A DNA stretch of 64,000 bases from assembly GCF_039392895.1 (NCBI RefSeq), contig NZ_CP135027.1, forward strand, positions 62,001-126,000. The letters run 5' to 3'. Below the pieces are notes generated by a model. It did not search any database. It was not told where the DNA came from and saw only the letters and a list, made by a program, of their open reading frames with translations. The position numbers and the translations under genes are program-made. The stretch is from Buchnera aphidicola (Mindarus keteleerifoliae). GTDB taxonomy: Bacteria > Pseudomonadota > Gammaproteobacteria > Enterobacterales > Enterobacteriaceae. Of the stretch, positions 10,455 to 19,854 are shown piece by piece (position 1 is the stretch's first letter; every line of letters begins with the position of its first letter).

Positions 10455-11849
10455 ATGAAAATAAGAACAAGGTTTGCTCCTAGCCCGACAGGACTTTTAC
10501 ATATTGGAGGAGCTAGAACAGCGTTGTATTCTTGGCTGTTTGCTAAAAGACATAAAGGATCCTTTATTTTAAGAATAGAAGATACAGATGTTAAAAGATC
10601 ATCGTCAAAAGCAATTAAGTCCATTACAGAAGGTTTAATTTGGTTAGGTATAAAATGGGATGAAGGTCCATTTTTTCAAGTTGATAAATTGTCTTATTAT
10701 CAAAGAATTATAAAATCAATGATTTTAAATAAAATGGCATACAAATGTTATTGTTCAAAGGAAAGATTAGAAGTTCTTAGAAAATCTAAAATGTTAAAAA
10801 AAGAAAAACCTAAATATGATCGAAGATGCAGAAAAATAAAACAATTATATGAAGATAATCGATCATATGTTGTTAGATTTTGTAATCCATTAGAAGGTTC
10901 TGTAATAGTTGATGATCAAATAAAAGGAAAAATAATATTTCAAAATAAGGAGTTGGATGATCTTATTATTCAGCGTGTAGATGGTATGCCAACATATAAT
11001 TTTTGTGTCGTTATAGATGATCGAGACATGAAAATCTCTCATATAATTAGAGGAGAAGATCATATTAATAATACTCCTCGACAAATAAATATTCTAAAAT
11101 CTTTAGGAGCCGATATCCCTGTTTATGCGCATTTACCCCTAATAGTTGATAAAAAAGGGAAAAAAATTTCAAAAAGAGATAATTTGATAGATATCATAGA
11201 GTATAATAAGAAAGGGTTTTTACCTGATTCATTAGTAAATTATATGCTTAGATTAGGTTGGTCTAATGGAGATAAAGAAATTTTTTCTATAGAAGAGGTG
11301 AAAAAAATTTTTAATTTAAAGGATATTAGTACTTCATCTAGTACATTTGATATAGAAAAATTATCTTGGTATAATCGTTTTTATATAAGAAATGCGTCGG
11401 TAGATTATTTGGAAGATATTTTAAAAAAACAATTTTCAATTATGAAAGTAAATTTAGATAATAATCCTCGTTTGAAAGATTTAATTCAATTTTTAAGATT
11501 TAGATTTGATACAATAAAAGATATGGCTTTAGCCTGTAGTTTTTTTTATGAAGAGCACATTGTTATTAAAAATATATATAAGAAATATTTTTTTGTAAAT
11601 ACGAAAGAAATTTTACTTTATTTTTTCAAAAAAATAAATTCTGTTAAAAAATGGAATGTTAAAGAAATTTCTTTGATTTCAAAAAAAATCTTAGAAAAAT
11701 TTAAAATAAATTTTAAAGATTTAGCTATTCCTTTAAGAATAATTTTAATAGGAAAAGATAGTTCTTTTCCTATAAATGTAATAGTTTTTCTTTTAGGAAG
11801 AAAAAAAGTGTCATTAAGAATTAAAAAAGGATTAGAATTAATAAATTGA
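10455..11849 (+). CDS. gltX: glutamyl-tRNA synthetase
   Basis: GltX charges tRNA-Glu. The 464-residue class I enzyme (E. coli 471) has the HIGH-type motif in FAPSPTGLLHIGGARTALY at the N-terminus and KKISKRD (the KMSKS equivalent) near residue 238. The tRNA-contact block HIIRGEDHINNTPRQ is also clear. Two cysteines (CYC) and a third near residue 125 recall the zinc site of the E. coli enzyme, although the fourth ligand is not obvious. The start ATG has a GAGGAT site at good spacing. It is flanked by tRNA genes, as in enteric bacteria. The C-terminal anticodon-binding half is divergent but open to the usual length. Confidence 0.96.
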   Translation: MKIRTRFAPSPTGLLHIGGARTALYSWLFAKRHKGSFILRIEDTDVKRSSSKAIKSITEGLIWLGIKWDEGPFFQVDKLSYYQRIIKSMILNKMAYKCYCSKERLEVLRKSKMLKKEKPKYDRRCRKIKQLYEDNRSYVVRFCNPLEGSVIVDDQIKGKIIFQNKELDDLIIQRVDGMPTYNFCVVIDDRDMKISHIIRGEDHINNTPRQINILKSLGADIPVYAHLPLIVDKKGKKISKRDNLIDIIEYNKKGFLPDSLVNYMLRLGWSNGDKEIFSIEEVKKIFNLKDISTSSSTFDIEKLSWYNRFYIRNASVDYLEDILKKQFSIMKVNLDNNPRLKDLIQFLRFRFDTIKDMALACSFFYEEHIVIKNIYKKYFFVNTKEILLYFFKKINSVKKWNVKEISLISKKILEKFKINFKDLAIPLRIILIGKDSSFPINVIVFLLGRKKVSLRIKKGLELIN

Positions 11850-11898
11850 AATAATCATTATTACTTTTAATATTATTTATATTTGATTTCATAAAAAA

Positions 11899-11972
11899 GG
11901 GACTATAGCTCAATTGGTTAGAGCATTTGCATGGCATGCAAAAGGTTGCTGGTTCGATTCCAGTTAGTTCCA
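11899..11972 (+). tRNA. trnA: tRNA-Ala (anticodon GGC)
   Basis: A plus-strand cloverleaf with acceptor GGGACTA/TAGTTCC, anticodon stem TTTGC/GCAAA around loop ATGGCAT, and T-arm CTGGTTCGATTCCAG. The anticodon GGC lies at 11933-11935, so this is the alanine isoacceptor for GCC/GCU codons. It starts 49 bases after gltX and may be co-transcribed with it. CCA is not encoded. Confidence 0.95.
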
Positions 11973-12045
11973 AAATAAAATTAATTATAATTATTTTTAA
12001 TACAGTAGTTAAACTACTTGATAAAAAAAATTTTTAATTAACAAT

Positions 12046-12342
12046 TTATAATTGTAAATTCATAATTTCTTGATAAATTAAGATTAATTTGTTGGCAATT
12101 CTCATTGCTGCTTCAGTAGAAATTTCAGATTTTTCTAATTTAATAATAGAATCATTAAAAGATAACTTTTCTTTTTTCTTTTTTATAAAATTGGATTTAT
12201 TTTTTTCATTAATATTAATTTTTTTATTTTTTTCTTGAGGAAAGGTGATAAATTTTTTAAATTTGATAGTTTCTTTTATTTTTAGATTTTTTATTTTATC
12301 AGTGTAAAGTGATTCACAATTGTTATTTGTTGTAATCAACAT
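12046..12342 (-). CDS. fliE: flagellar hook-basal body adaptor FliE
   Basis: FliE is the small adaptor that joins the membrane MS ring and export gate to the rod. The 98-residue protein (family about 104) is recognised by its C-terminus: NKLILIYQEIMNLQL against E. coli NKLVAAYQEVMSMQV, and by a preceding helix with AAMRIA. The N-terminal two thirds are Lys/Asn/Phe-rich and poorly conserved. It is divergent from fliF across 153 bases, as in enteric flagellar region III. It remains although the rotor genes are absent, so a structural role in a basal-body remnant is inferred. The identity rests mainly on the last 30 residues plus position. Confidence 0.85.
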   Translation of the reverse strand: MLITTNNNCESLYTDKIKNLKIKETIKFKKFITFPQEKNKKININEKNKSNFIKKKKEKLSFNDSIIKLEKSEISTEAAMRIANKLILIYQEIMNLQL

Positions 12343-12495
12343 TGTTTTTTGAAATTATTTTTTAGTTTATTCAAGATTATAATTTGTAAGAAAAATTTTT
12401 CAACTTTTTTTTGGTAAATGATAAGAAAAATTTTCTTGATTCTAAAAAATAAATCGAATAAATAAAAAAAATAGTTTAGTTATAGGGTGATTTTT

Positions 12496-13971
12496 ATGAA
12501 AATAAATCATATTCAAGATATGTACCAAAAAATTAGACAAAAAATAAATTTTATTACAAAAAATTTAATTAATGACTATAGGATTTTATTTTTTATTGCT
12601 TTTTTAATATTATCAGGAATGATCATTTTTTTTTTGTGGAATAATTCTTCTAAATATTCTGTAATATATTCAAATTTGTCTAATGAAGAAAAACAAGTTT
12701 TCATAAATAAGTTGGAAGATTCTAAAATTCCGTATAGATTTTCAAAAGATTCTAATAGTTTATTAGTTCCTACAGAAAAACTAGAAAACACGAAAAATTT
12801 TTTGTTTAAAAACTCTTCTTCTGAAAAAAAAGAAGTAGGATTTGAATTATTAGATAATCAAAAATTTGGAATTAGTCAATTTAATGAAAGAATTAATTAT
12901 GAACGCGCCTTGGAAGGAGAACTCTCTAAAACTATTCAAAAATTAATTTTGGTTAATAATGCTCGAGTTCATATAGCTTGGCCTAAATCTTCTTTATTTA
13001 TGGAAGAAAAAAAAGAACCTTCAGCATCAGTTTTTTTAGAACTTAAACCAAACTTTTCATTGAATTTAGAACAAATAAATGCTATTAAAAATTTAGTTTC
13101 GAATAGTATAACAGGGTTATCTGTCAAAAAAGTTATGATATTAGATCAGTTTGGAAGATTATTAGATGATTCAAATGCACAGCTAAGTTTTTTTGATGAT
13201 TTTAAAAATAAATATATTTCAAATATAGAATCTAAATATAAAAAAAAAATAAAGTCTCTTTTGATTCCTATTTTTGGGTCTAAAAATATACAAGTTGAAG
13301 TTACAGCACAAATAGATTTTAATGAAAAAGAAAGAACAAACGAAAGTTATTCCCCAAATTTGGAAAAAGGTCATCAATCAATTAGATCAGAAGAAAATTC
13401 TATTGACGAAAAAGTCATTTCAAAATATCTTGAAGCATTAAAAGAATTAATTTTATCAACAAGAAAACTTTCGTTACATAATTCTGAAAAAGATGTATTT
13501 AGTCGAAAAGAATTAGAAAAAAATGTTATTTTTCAGAAAAAAAACAATATTGATTTTTTAAATTTTTTAAATGTTCGTGATTTTAATAATAAAATTATTA
13601 ATTATGAATTAAATCGTTCAATATCACATATTAGAGTAAGCACTGGAAAAATTAAGAAATTATCAATAGGAGTAGTTATTAATTATTTAAAAAATGGACT
13701 TAATAAAAAAAAATCAATCTCTGATTCTGATTTAAATAAAATAAAAAAATTAATTTCTGGTGCTGTAGGATATTCCTTGAAAAGAGGCGATCAGATTAAT
13801 ATCGTTAGTGCTTTATTTTCAAATAATGATTTAAAAGAATCTAAAATAACGGTCCATCCTTTAAATGGATTTAATTTTTTTTTAGAATATAAGAGTATAG
13901 GATATATATTTCTTTTTTTACTTTGTTTAATTTTATTAAATTTATGTTTTCTTATAAGAAAAAGATCATAA
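12496..13971 (+). CDS. fliF: flagellar MS-ring protein FliF, C-terminal tail missing
   Basis: FliF forms the membrane ring that houses the flagellar export gate. This protein has 491 residues against about 550-560 in E. coli and Salmonella. It has a first membrane helix (FFIAFLILSGMIIFFLW), the ring-building blocks KFGISQFNERINYERALEGELSKTI (split here only by citation length) with AIKNLVSNSITGLS, and IKKLISGAVGYSLKRGDQ. It ends four residues after the second membrane helix. The cytoplasmic segment that binds FliG in the family is absent. The ATG at 12496 with a GGGTGA site is preferred over a GTG nine bases earlier. The truncation fits the absence of fliG next door. Confidence 0.93.
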   Translation: MKINHIQDMYQKIRQKINFITKNLINDYRILFFIAFLILSGMIIFFLWNNSSKYSVIYSNLSNEEKQVFINKLEDSKIPYRFSKDSNSLLVPTEKLENTKNFLFKNSSSEKKEVGFELLDNQKFGISQFNERINYERALEGELSKTIQKLILVNNARVHIAWPKSSLFMEEKKEPSASVFLELKPNFSLNLEQINAIKNLVSNSITGLSVKKVMILDQFGRLLDDSNAQLSFFDDFKNKYISNIESKYKKKIKSLLIPIFGSKNIQVEVTAQIDFNEKERTNESYSPNLEKGHQSIRSEENSIDEKVISKYLEALKELILSTRKLSLHNSEKDVFSRKELEKNVIFQKKNNIDFLNFLNVRDFNNKIINYELNRSISHIRVSTGKIKKLSIGVVINYLKNGLNKKKSISDSDLNKIKKLISGAVGYSLKRGDQINIVSALFSNNDLKESKITVHPLNGFNFFLEYKSIGYIFLFLLCLILLNLCFLIRKRS

Positions 13972-14572
13972 TTTTTTTTAAAAAAATGCTAAAAGAATTT
14001 TTTTTTAAATTATTAATAAAAAAAGAAATAAATTTTTAGTATTTGATTTTCAACAACGATTTTATAACTTTATTTTTTTTTAAAATTAAATTTAAATTAA
14101 AGAAAATATTTTTTTATTGAATGGGTTTTTTTACATTTGAATTTTTCATAATATTAAGAAGTTGAGTTCAACATAAATTTTACTTCTTTCAGTTTTTGAT
14201 TAGAATAAAAATTATTAAAAATTTTTTTTAAATATAACGTTAAACATATTTATTGAATAAAATATTTAGAGATATAATTTTAAGATTTTCATAAAAATGT
14301 TTTCATAAATTCAGTATTTTTTTAAAAAAGTTTTAAGTAAGTTAAATTTTTTAAAGCATTATTTTAATCAAAAAACATTAATAAATTAGTTATTTAACAT
14401 AATAAAAGATGAAGATAATAGATTGTTAGAAAGATTAATATATAAAATTTTTTCACTTAAAAAATTATGATTTTTAAATTAAAAATCATCTTTTAAAAAA
14501 AGAGTTATTGAATAAATAATTAAAAAAATTAATTTTTTTTTGAAATTTATATTTAAATTAGGTAAGTTATTC
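13972..14572. other. spacer where fliG-fliN would lie
   Basis: About 600 bases between fliF and fliO with no open frame worth calling. In enteric flagellar clusters fliG, fliH, fliI, fliJ, fliK, fliL, fliM and fliN lie between these two genes. The spacer is far too short to hold them and I could not recognise any motif (for example the FliI Walker A or the FliN C-terminus) in any frame. It is best read as the scar of a large deletion that has drifted to A/T. Confidence 0.7.
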
Positions 14573-14926
14573 ATGCAAAAAATAATACATTCATTAGAAA
14601 ATTATTTGTTTTTTCAAAACAAGATTATTCAACCTAAAGATTTTTTATTATTAATAGTACTAATGCTTTTAGCAATGATAATTTTTTTATTTTTGTTGAA
14701 AATTAAAAATATACTTAAATTTAAAAATAATAAACATATTCAAATTATTGCTAAAACTTTTATAGGACCAAGTGAATATATATTAATAATTAAATATAAT
14801 CAAATATTATTAATATTAGGTATAACCAAAAAAAGTATTACTTGTTTACATAAAATTTTACCTCAATATCGAATATGTAATAAGAAATCATTTCTTCAAG
14901 GTGATAAAAATGCTAAAAAAAAATAA
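14573..14926 (+). CDS. fliO: flagellar export-gate assembly protein FliO
   Basis: FliO is a small membrane protein that helps assemble the FliP ring of the flagellar type III export gate. The 117-residue protein (E. coli 121) has one membrane helix ([19 protein letters not shown]), followed by a short cytoplasmic fold. The signature [18 protein letters not shown] matches LVLGVTAGQINLLHKL of E. coli FliO. The ATG at 14573 is chosen over an upstream TTG on family length and a GGTAAG site. It overlaps the start of fliP by 17 bases, which supports translational coupling. Confidence 0.85.
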   Translation: MQKIIHSLENYLFFQNKIIQPKDFLLLIVLMLLAMIIFLFLLKIKNILKFKNNKHIQIIAKTFIGPSEYILIIKYNQILLILGITKKSITCLHKILPQYRICNKKSFLQGDKNAKKK

Positions 14927-15683
14927 TTATTTTTTTTTTAAAAAAACTAATATTTTCCAATTATTTTGTTTTTTTCCTTGTTTTATTTCATCAACAGCTT
15001 ATGGAAATACCCAAAGTTCATTTTTTAATGATATATTGAATAATAAGTATGAATATTTTCCGTCTTCTCTTAAAACATTCATATTGATAGCTTTATTAAC
15101 ATTTTTACCGGCATTTTTATTAATGATGACTAGTTTTACAAGAATTATCATAGTTTTCAGTTTATTAAGAAATGCTTTAGGAATACCAAATTCTCCTTCT
15201 AATCAAATAATAGTAGGTCTTTCACTTTTTTTAACTTTTTTTATTATGTCTCCGGTTTTGAATGAATCTTATAAAATAGGGTACGTTCCTTTTTCAGAAA
15301 ATAAAATCACAATAAAGGAAACTATAGAAAAAAGTATAAATCCTTTTAAAAAATTTATGTTAAATCAAGTGAAAGAATCTGATCTTATTGCTTTTTCTAA
15401 TCTTTCTCATGAATTTACTTTTCAAAAAAAAATAGATGTTCCTATGAATATTTTATTACCTTCTTTTATTATAAGTGAATTAAAAGCTGCTTTTCAAATT
15501 GGGTTTACTATTTTTATTCCTTTTTTAATAGTAGATTTAGTAGTAGCTAGTGTTCTAATGTCATTAGGCATGATGATGGTTCCTCCATCAACTATTTCCC
15601 TACCATTGAAATTAATGTTATTTGTTTTAGTTGATGGTTGGCAATTGTTAGTTTTTTCATTATCAAATAGTTTTCATATTTAA
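14910..15683 (+). CDS. fliP: flagellar type III export-gate protein FliP
   Basis: FliP forms, with FliQ and FliR, the membrane gate through which flagellar proteins are exported. The 257-residue protein (E. coli 245) starts with a Lys-rich, Phe-rich signal sequence ending near AYG. It continues with the strongly conserved [51 protein letters not shown] and [20 protein letters not shown] segments. All FliP membrane helices are present. The ATG at 14910 has AGGTGAT four bases upstream and overlaps fliO. A GTG nine bases earlier overlaps that site and is rejected. Confidence 0.97.
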   Translation: MLKKNNYFFFKKTNIFQLFCFFPCFISSTAYGNTQSSFFNDILNNKYEYFPSSLKTFILIALLTFLPAFLLMMTSFTRIIIVFSLLRNALGIPNSPSNQIIVGLSLFLTFFIMSPVLNESYKIGYVPFSENKITIKETIEKSINPFKKFMLNQVKESDLIAFSNLSHEFTFQKKIDVPMNILLPSFIISELKAAFQIGFTIFIPFLIVDLVVASVLMSLGMMMVPPSTISLPLKLMLFVLVDGWQLLVFSLSNSFHI

Positions 15684-15744
15684 TTTTTACTATATTTTTA
15701 ATGCAAAATTTTTACAAAATAAAATTATTAAAAAAAGGAATTAT

Positions 15745-16011
15745 ATGTCTTCTGAATATGTTGTAACAATTTTTAAAGAAGCTTTAAAAGTAACATTAAT
15801 GTTATCTTTACCGTTATTATTAGTATCGTTAATAACGGGTTTGGTAGTTGGGGTTTTTCAAGCTGTAACTCAAATTAATGAACAAACGTTATCTTTTATA
15901 CCTAAGATGATTTCGGTTATTATAACTTTATTTTTTTTAGGACCTTGGATGTTAAGAATAATTAAAGAATTTTTTTATTTTTTGTTCAATGGTTTTCAGT
16001 TGAATAATTAA
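15745..16011 (+). CDS. fliQ: flagellar type III export-gate protein FliQ
   Basis: FliQ is a two-helix hairpin membrane protein that wraps the FliP-FliR export gate. The 88-residue protein (E. coli 89) has helices around LMLSLPLLLVSLITGLVVG and SVIITLFFLGPWMLRII, with the conserved FQAVTQINEQTLSFIPK loop between. An AAAAGGAA ribosome binding site precedes the ATG. It sits two bases from fliR and 61 bases after fliP, an intact fliPQR unit. Confidence 0.97.
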   Translation: MSSEYVVTIFKEALKVTLMLSLPLLLVSLITGLVVGVFQAVTQINEQTLSFIPKMISVIITLFFLGPWMLRIIKEFFYFLFNGFQLNN

Positions 16012-16013
16012 AA

Positions 16014-16769
16014 ATGTTAGATGACAATTTATATAATTTTTTACAAGATCTAAATTTTTATATTTATTCTGTAATTAGAATTTATTCATTTATTATGACT
16101 GTTTCAGTATTGAATAATAGAATTATAAGTTATAAAACTAAATTTTTGTTTTCAATATTAACTAGTTTTATCTTGAAATCAGGCCAATTTTCTGAAGATA
16201 TTGTTTTTTTTTCGTTAAAAAGTTTTTTAATTATATTAGAACAAATTGTCATAGGAATGATGATAAGTCATGTTTTAAATTTAATTTTTTCAGTTTCTAA
16301 AATAGCAGGAGAAATCATAAGTATACAAATGGGACTATCTTTCTCTGCTATGTTTGATTTTAATTCAAACTTAAATAGTTTGGTTATTTCAAGATTTATG
16401 AATTTATTTACAAGTTTTTTATTTTTTTCATTTAATGGTCATATTATAATAATAAATTTAATTGTTAAAAGTTTTCAGTTTTTTCCTATACAAAACATTT
16501 TTTTTTCAAAAAGAATATTTTTTAATTTAGTTGTTTTTTTTAATGCAATTTTGTTAGAAAGTTTAATGTTTATTTTTCCAATAGTAATATGTTTATTATT
16601 AGTAAATATAATAATTTCTATTTTAAATCGTATTTGTTATCAGTTATCTGTTTTTTCAATTGGAATTCCTATCATATTATTAGTAGGTATTTTAATGATA
16701 TATTATATTGTATCTATAATGTCATTTAAATTTAACGAATATTTTTTTAATTTATTGAATCAGCTATAA
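16014..16769 (+). CDS. fliR: flagellar type III export-gate protein FliR
   Basis: FliR completes the core of the flagellar export gate. The 251-residue protein (E. coli 261) is hydrophobic throughout, with several membrane helices. It has the family blocks ILEQIVIGMMISHVLNL and GEIISIQMGLSFSAMFDF, and a C-terminal region with LSVFSIGIPIILLVGILM. It starts two bases after the fliQ stop, so the two are translated together. It ends only 15 bases from the convergent rpmG stop. The partners FlhA and FlhB are not in this window. Confidence 0.94.
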   Translation: MLDDNLYNFLQDLNFYIYSVIRIYSFIMTVSVLNNRIISYKTKFLFSILTSFILKSGQFSEDIVFFSLKSFLIILEQIVIGMMISHVLNLIFSVSKIAGEIISIQMGLSFSAMFDFNSNLNSLVISRFMNLFTSFLFFSFNGHIIIINLIVKSFQFFPIQNIFFSKRIFFNLVVFFNAILLESLMFIFPIVICLLLVNIIISILNRICYQLSVFSIGIPIILLVGILMIYYIVSIMSFKFNEYFFNLLNQL

Positions 16770-16784
16770 TTTCTAGCAAAAAAA

Positions 16785-16955
16785 TTATTTTTTTATTTTT
16801 TTTTCAGTATATAAGACATGTTTTTTTATTTTTGGATCATATTTTTTTAATTCTAATTTTGTTAATTTTGATCTTTTATTTTTAGTTGTGGTATAGTAAT
16901 GTCCAGAACCGCTAGAAGAAACTAATTTTATTTTTTCTCTAATTTTTTTAGCCAT
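16785..16955 (-). CDS. rpmG: 50S ribosomal protein L33
   Basis: L33 is a small protein of the large ribosomal subunit near the E site. The 56-residue protein (E. coli 55) starts [14 protein letters not shown], with the YYTTTKNKR core. It is of the type without zinc cysteines. A GGAG site fixes the ATG at 16955; an in-frame start 12 bases upstream is rejected. It follows rpmB, as in the enteric rpmBG operon. Confidence 0.97.
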   Translation of the reverse strand: MAKKIREKIKLVSSSGSGHYYTTTKNKRSKLTKLELKKYDPKIKKHVLYTEKKIKK

Positions 16956-16996
16956 GATTTTCTCCAATTTTTTATTTTAATGATTTATAAAAAGTT

Positions 16997-17221
16997 TTAT
17001 ATCTTTTTATTTTTGTTAAGAAAAAATTGTATACCTTTTTTGTCAATTAAACGAATAGCTTTTGTTGAAATTTTTAGTTTTATAAATTTTTTTTCTTTAC
17101 TAATCCAGAATCTGTGAGATTGTAAATTAGGTAAAAATTTTCTTTTGGTAGCATTCATAGAATGAGACCGGTTATTTCCAGACATTGGTTTTTTTCCTGT
17201 TATTTTGCAAATTTTAGACAT
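16997..17221 (-). CDS. rpmB: 50S ribosomal protein L28
   Basis: L28 belongs to the large ribosomal subunit. The 74-residue protein (E. coli 78) starts [20 protein letters not shown] and keeps [17 protein letters not shown]. The C-terminus is slightly shorter and Lys/Asn-rich. It is the first gene of the rpmB-rpmG pair, 41 bases upstream of rpmG. An AAGGT site is seen before the ATG. Confidence 0.97.
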   Translation of the reverse strand: MSKICKITGKKPMSGNNRSHSMNATKRKFLPNLQSHRFWISKEKKFIKLKISTKAIRLIDKKGIQFFLNKNKKI

Positions 17222-17316
17222 TTCGGTTTTACCTTAATAAAAATATAAAAATATTGAAAATAGTTAAGAATTAAAAAAAAATTCTATTATTTAGTTTTTA
17301 ATTTAAGAAAAAATTT

Positions 17317-17832
17317 TTATTTTAAACAAAATAGGATTTCTTTTTTTGCTTCTTTTTGATTACACCATTGAATATTTTTTACCCATTTTCCTGGTTCAAG
17401 ATCTTTATAATGTAAAAAAAAATGTGTAATTTTTGATTTTAAATCTTTAGAAATATCATCTACGTCTTTTATATTGTTATAAATATCTGTGATATGTTCA
17501 TGAGGAACAGCTATAATTTTATTATCTTTTCCGTTTTCATCTATCATTTTAAGCAACCCTACAGGACGACACAAAATAACCGAACCTTCTAAAATTGGGT
17601 AAGGTGAAGGTATTAAAACGTCTAAAGGGTCTCCATCTTCGGATTTTGTTTTATTGATATATCCATAATTACATGGATAAAACATTGGAGTTGGAATAAA
17701 TCGATCTACAAAAAGAACTCCTGTTTTTTTATTTACTTCATATTTTATAGGGTTTGAATTAGAAGATATTTCAATAATAACATAAATGTTTTCAGGAATT
17801 TTTTTTCCGGATGGAATTATATTTAAATTCAT
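17317..17832 (-). CDS. ppa: inorganic pyrophosphatase
   Basis: Ppa hydrolyses pyrophosphate and so pulls biosynthetic reactions forward, including tRNA charging and DNA synthesis. The 171-residue protein (E. coli 176) has the family-I signature DGDPLDVLIPSPYP and the upstream YPCNYGYI segment. It also has KYEVNKKTGVLFVDR near the start and WCNQKEAKKEI at the end. Metal-binding aspartates are intact. It lies alone on the minus strand behind rpmB, with a divergent spacer of about 257 A/T-rich bases separating it from pmbA. Confidence 0.97.
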   Translation of the reverse strand: MNLNIIPSGKKIPENIYVIIEISSNSNPIKYEVNKKTGVLFVDRFIPTPMFYPCNYGYINKTKSEDGDPLDVLIPSPYPILEGSVILCRPVGLLKMIDENGKDNKIIAVPHEHITDIYNNIKDVDDISKDLKSKITHFFLHYKDLEPGKWVKNIQWCNQKEAKKEILFCLK

Positions 17833-18089
17833 AATTTTTCTTAATCTTTATTTAATTTTTATATGTGTTTAAATTATTATTTATAATAACAAAAAAAATG
17901 AAAAAAAAACAATTTTTTTATTTTTTGATTCTTAAACTAAATAAATTTTTTTATTTAATAAAAAATTAATTTTGAAATTAAAGAATTAAAATTCTAGCAT
18001 CGATAAAAAATATTTGTTAAAGTTTTTTAAAAGAACAAAAAATTCTAAAAATGAATTATTTTAATTATTTTTAATAAAAGGAATTCTTT

Positions 18090-19436
18090 ATGAATATTTT
18101 TCATTCAACAAAAGTAGAAGAATCGTTATTTAAAAACAGAATAAGAACAATTTTAAATCTTGTTAGAAATAGAATAGATGGTTCTGAAATAACAATTTTA
18201 AAAAGTACTGGTATTACTATGAATTTAAGATTTGGAAAAATAGAAAACATAGAATTTCATAATGGATCAAGTTTAACTGTTACGGTTTTTAATAATAATA
18301 AAACAGGGACTGCTTCTTCTTCTGATTTAAGTATGAATGGAATAAAAAAGATTATTGAAGGTGCGATTAGCATTTCAAAGAATACAAATTCAGATCCTTT
18401 TTCTAGTTTACCTGAAATAGAGTTATTAGCGTTTAAAATGGAAAAGATAGATTTATTTTATCCTTGGATTTTTGAATTAGATAAAGTAAAAAATTTTTTA
18501 AAATTAGCCGAAGAAGCAGCTTTCAATTTTGATAAAAGAATTATAAATACAGAAGGAATTTCTTTCAATGCTTGTATTACTACAAAAGTATTTGGTAATA
18601 CGCACAATATGATTCAAGCGTATCATACAAGTCAATATTCTTTATCTAGTTGCGTGGTTGCAAAAGACAAATTTGATATGCAAAGAGATTATGAATATTC
18701 TTATGTTCGAGATATGAAAGAAATTCAAAATCCAATTTGGATAGGTAAAAAAAGTGCAGAAAAGGCTTTATCTAGATTATCCCCTATCAAAATCAAAACA
18801 ATAAAATCTTCGGTTATATTGAATCCTGATGTAGCAGCTAGTATTTTTTTTCATTTTTCTGAGGCAATTAAAGGAATAAATGTATATAAAAATTCAACGT
18901 TTTTGTTAAATTATTTAGGAAAAAAAATATTTCCTCATTGGTTAAATATTCAAGAAGATCCAAATTTAAAAAAAGGAATTGCATCTAAACCGTTTGATGA
19001 TGAGGGGGTAAAAACTAAATTTCAGTATATTATTGAAAATGGAATATTAAATACATGGTTATTAAATAGTTATTCAGGAAGAAGATTAGGAAAATTAAGT
19101 ACTGGAAATTCGGGAGGAATTCATAATTGGAAAATTTGTTCAACTTTAAAATTAAATTTTAAAGAATTACTCAAAATGATGAATTCAGGACTTTTAATAA
19201 CTGAATTATTAGGAAGCGGAACCAATTTGATAACAGGAGATTTCTCTTATGGTGCTGTAGGATTTTGGGTTTCAAATGGTGAGATTCAATATCCTGTAAA
19301 TGAAATTACTATTTCTGGAAATTTAAAAAATTTATTTCTTAATATAGAAGGAATAAGTAACGACGATATTGATAAACGAAATAGCATACAATGTGGTTCG
19401 GTTCTTGTATCAAACATTCAAATATCAGGAAGTTAA
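18090..19436 (+). CDS. pmbA: TldE/PmbA, non-catalytic partner of the TldD metalloprotease
   Basis: PmbA (TldE) forms a heterodimeric protease with TldD that trims peptides such as microcin precursors. In reduced genomes it is thought to help general peptide turnover. The 448-residue protein (E. coli 450) aligns over its length, with SGRRLGKLSTGNSGGIHN and LLGSGTNLITGDFSYGAVGF near the C-terminus. The zinc motif HExxxH belongs to TldD and is not expected here. The ATG has an AAAGGAA site. TldD is not in this window, so the partner must lie elsewhere or be lost. Confidence 0.93.
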   Translation: MNIFHSTKVEESLFKNRIRTILNLVRNRIDGSEITILKSTGITMNLRFGKIENIEFHNGSSLTVTVFNNNKTGTASSSDLSMNGIKKIIEGAISISKNTNSDPFSSLPEIELLAFKMEKIDLFYPWIFELDKVKNFLKLAEEAAFNFDKRIINTEGISFNACITTKVFGNTHNMIQAYHTSQYSLSSCVVAKDKFDMQRDYEYSYVRDMKEIQNPIWIGKKSAEKALSRLSPIKIKTIKSSVILNPDVAASIFFHFSEAIKGINVYKNSTFLLNYLGKKIFPHWLNIQEDPNLKKGIASKPFDDEGVKTKFQYIIENGILNTWLLNSYSGRRLGKLSTGNSGGIHNWKICSTLKLNFKELLKMMNSGLLITELLGSGTNLITGDFSYGAVGFWVSNGEIQYPVNEITISGNLKNLFLNIEGISNDDIDKRNSIQCGSVLVSNIQISGS

Positions 19437-19484
19437 TAGAAATGTTTTGTGTTTATCTTCATTTATAACATGATTATTTAAATT

Positions 19485-19854
19485 ATAGAAGTTGACCTAT
19501 AAGCCGGGTTTTGTTTTAAATAGTCATTTATCTAGACTAATAATCACTTATTAGTTCGAGCAGCTTACCCAGGTTTTTAAGTAAGGGCTAAAATAATTAT
19601 TTACCTTGTTTAGCTTTGCTCCAAGTGGAGTTTACACTGCCAAAATTATTACTAATCTTGCGGTAAGCTCTTACCTCACCTTTTCACCCTTCCCAAATTT
19701 TTAACATTTAAAAAAATTGGAGGTTTTTTTCTGTTGCACTATTCGTAGGTTTACACCTCCCAGGCGTTACCTGGCACTTTTAGCCCTTTTGGAGCCCGGA
19801 CTTTCCTCTCCTGATCATTTAAATTAAATCAGCAGCGACTATTCAGTCAACTTC
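19485..19854 (-). ncRNA. rnpB: RNase P RNA (M1 RNA)
   Basis: The minus strand has the universal RNase P core: GAGGAAAGTCCGGGCTCC near the 5' end, GTGCCAGGTAACGCCTGGG, ATAGTGCAACAGAA, GGTGAGGTAAGAGCTTACC, and ACAAAACCCGGCTTATAGG near the 3' end. The first bases GAAGTTGAC pair with the last, GTCAACTTC, to close helix P1. This ribozyme matures tRNA 5' ends. The variable arms are A/T-rich and shortened, but the A-type bacterial layout is kept. It lies just behind pmbA, facing it. Confidence 0.97.
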
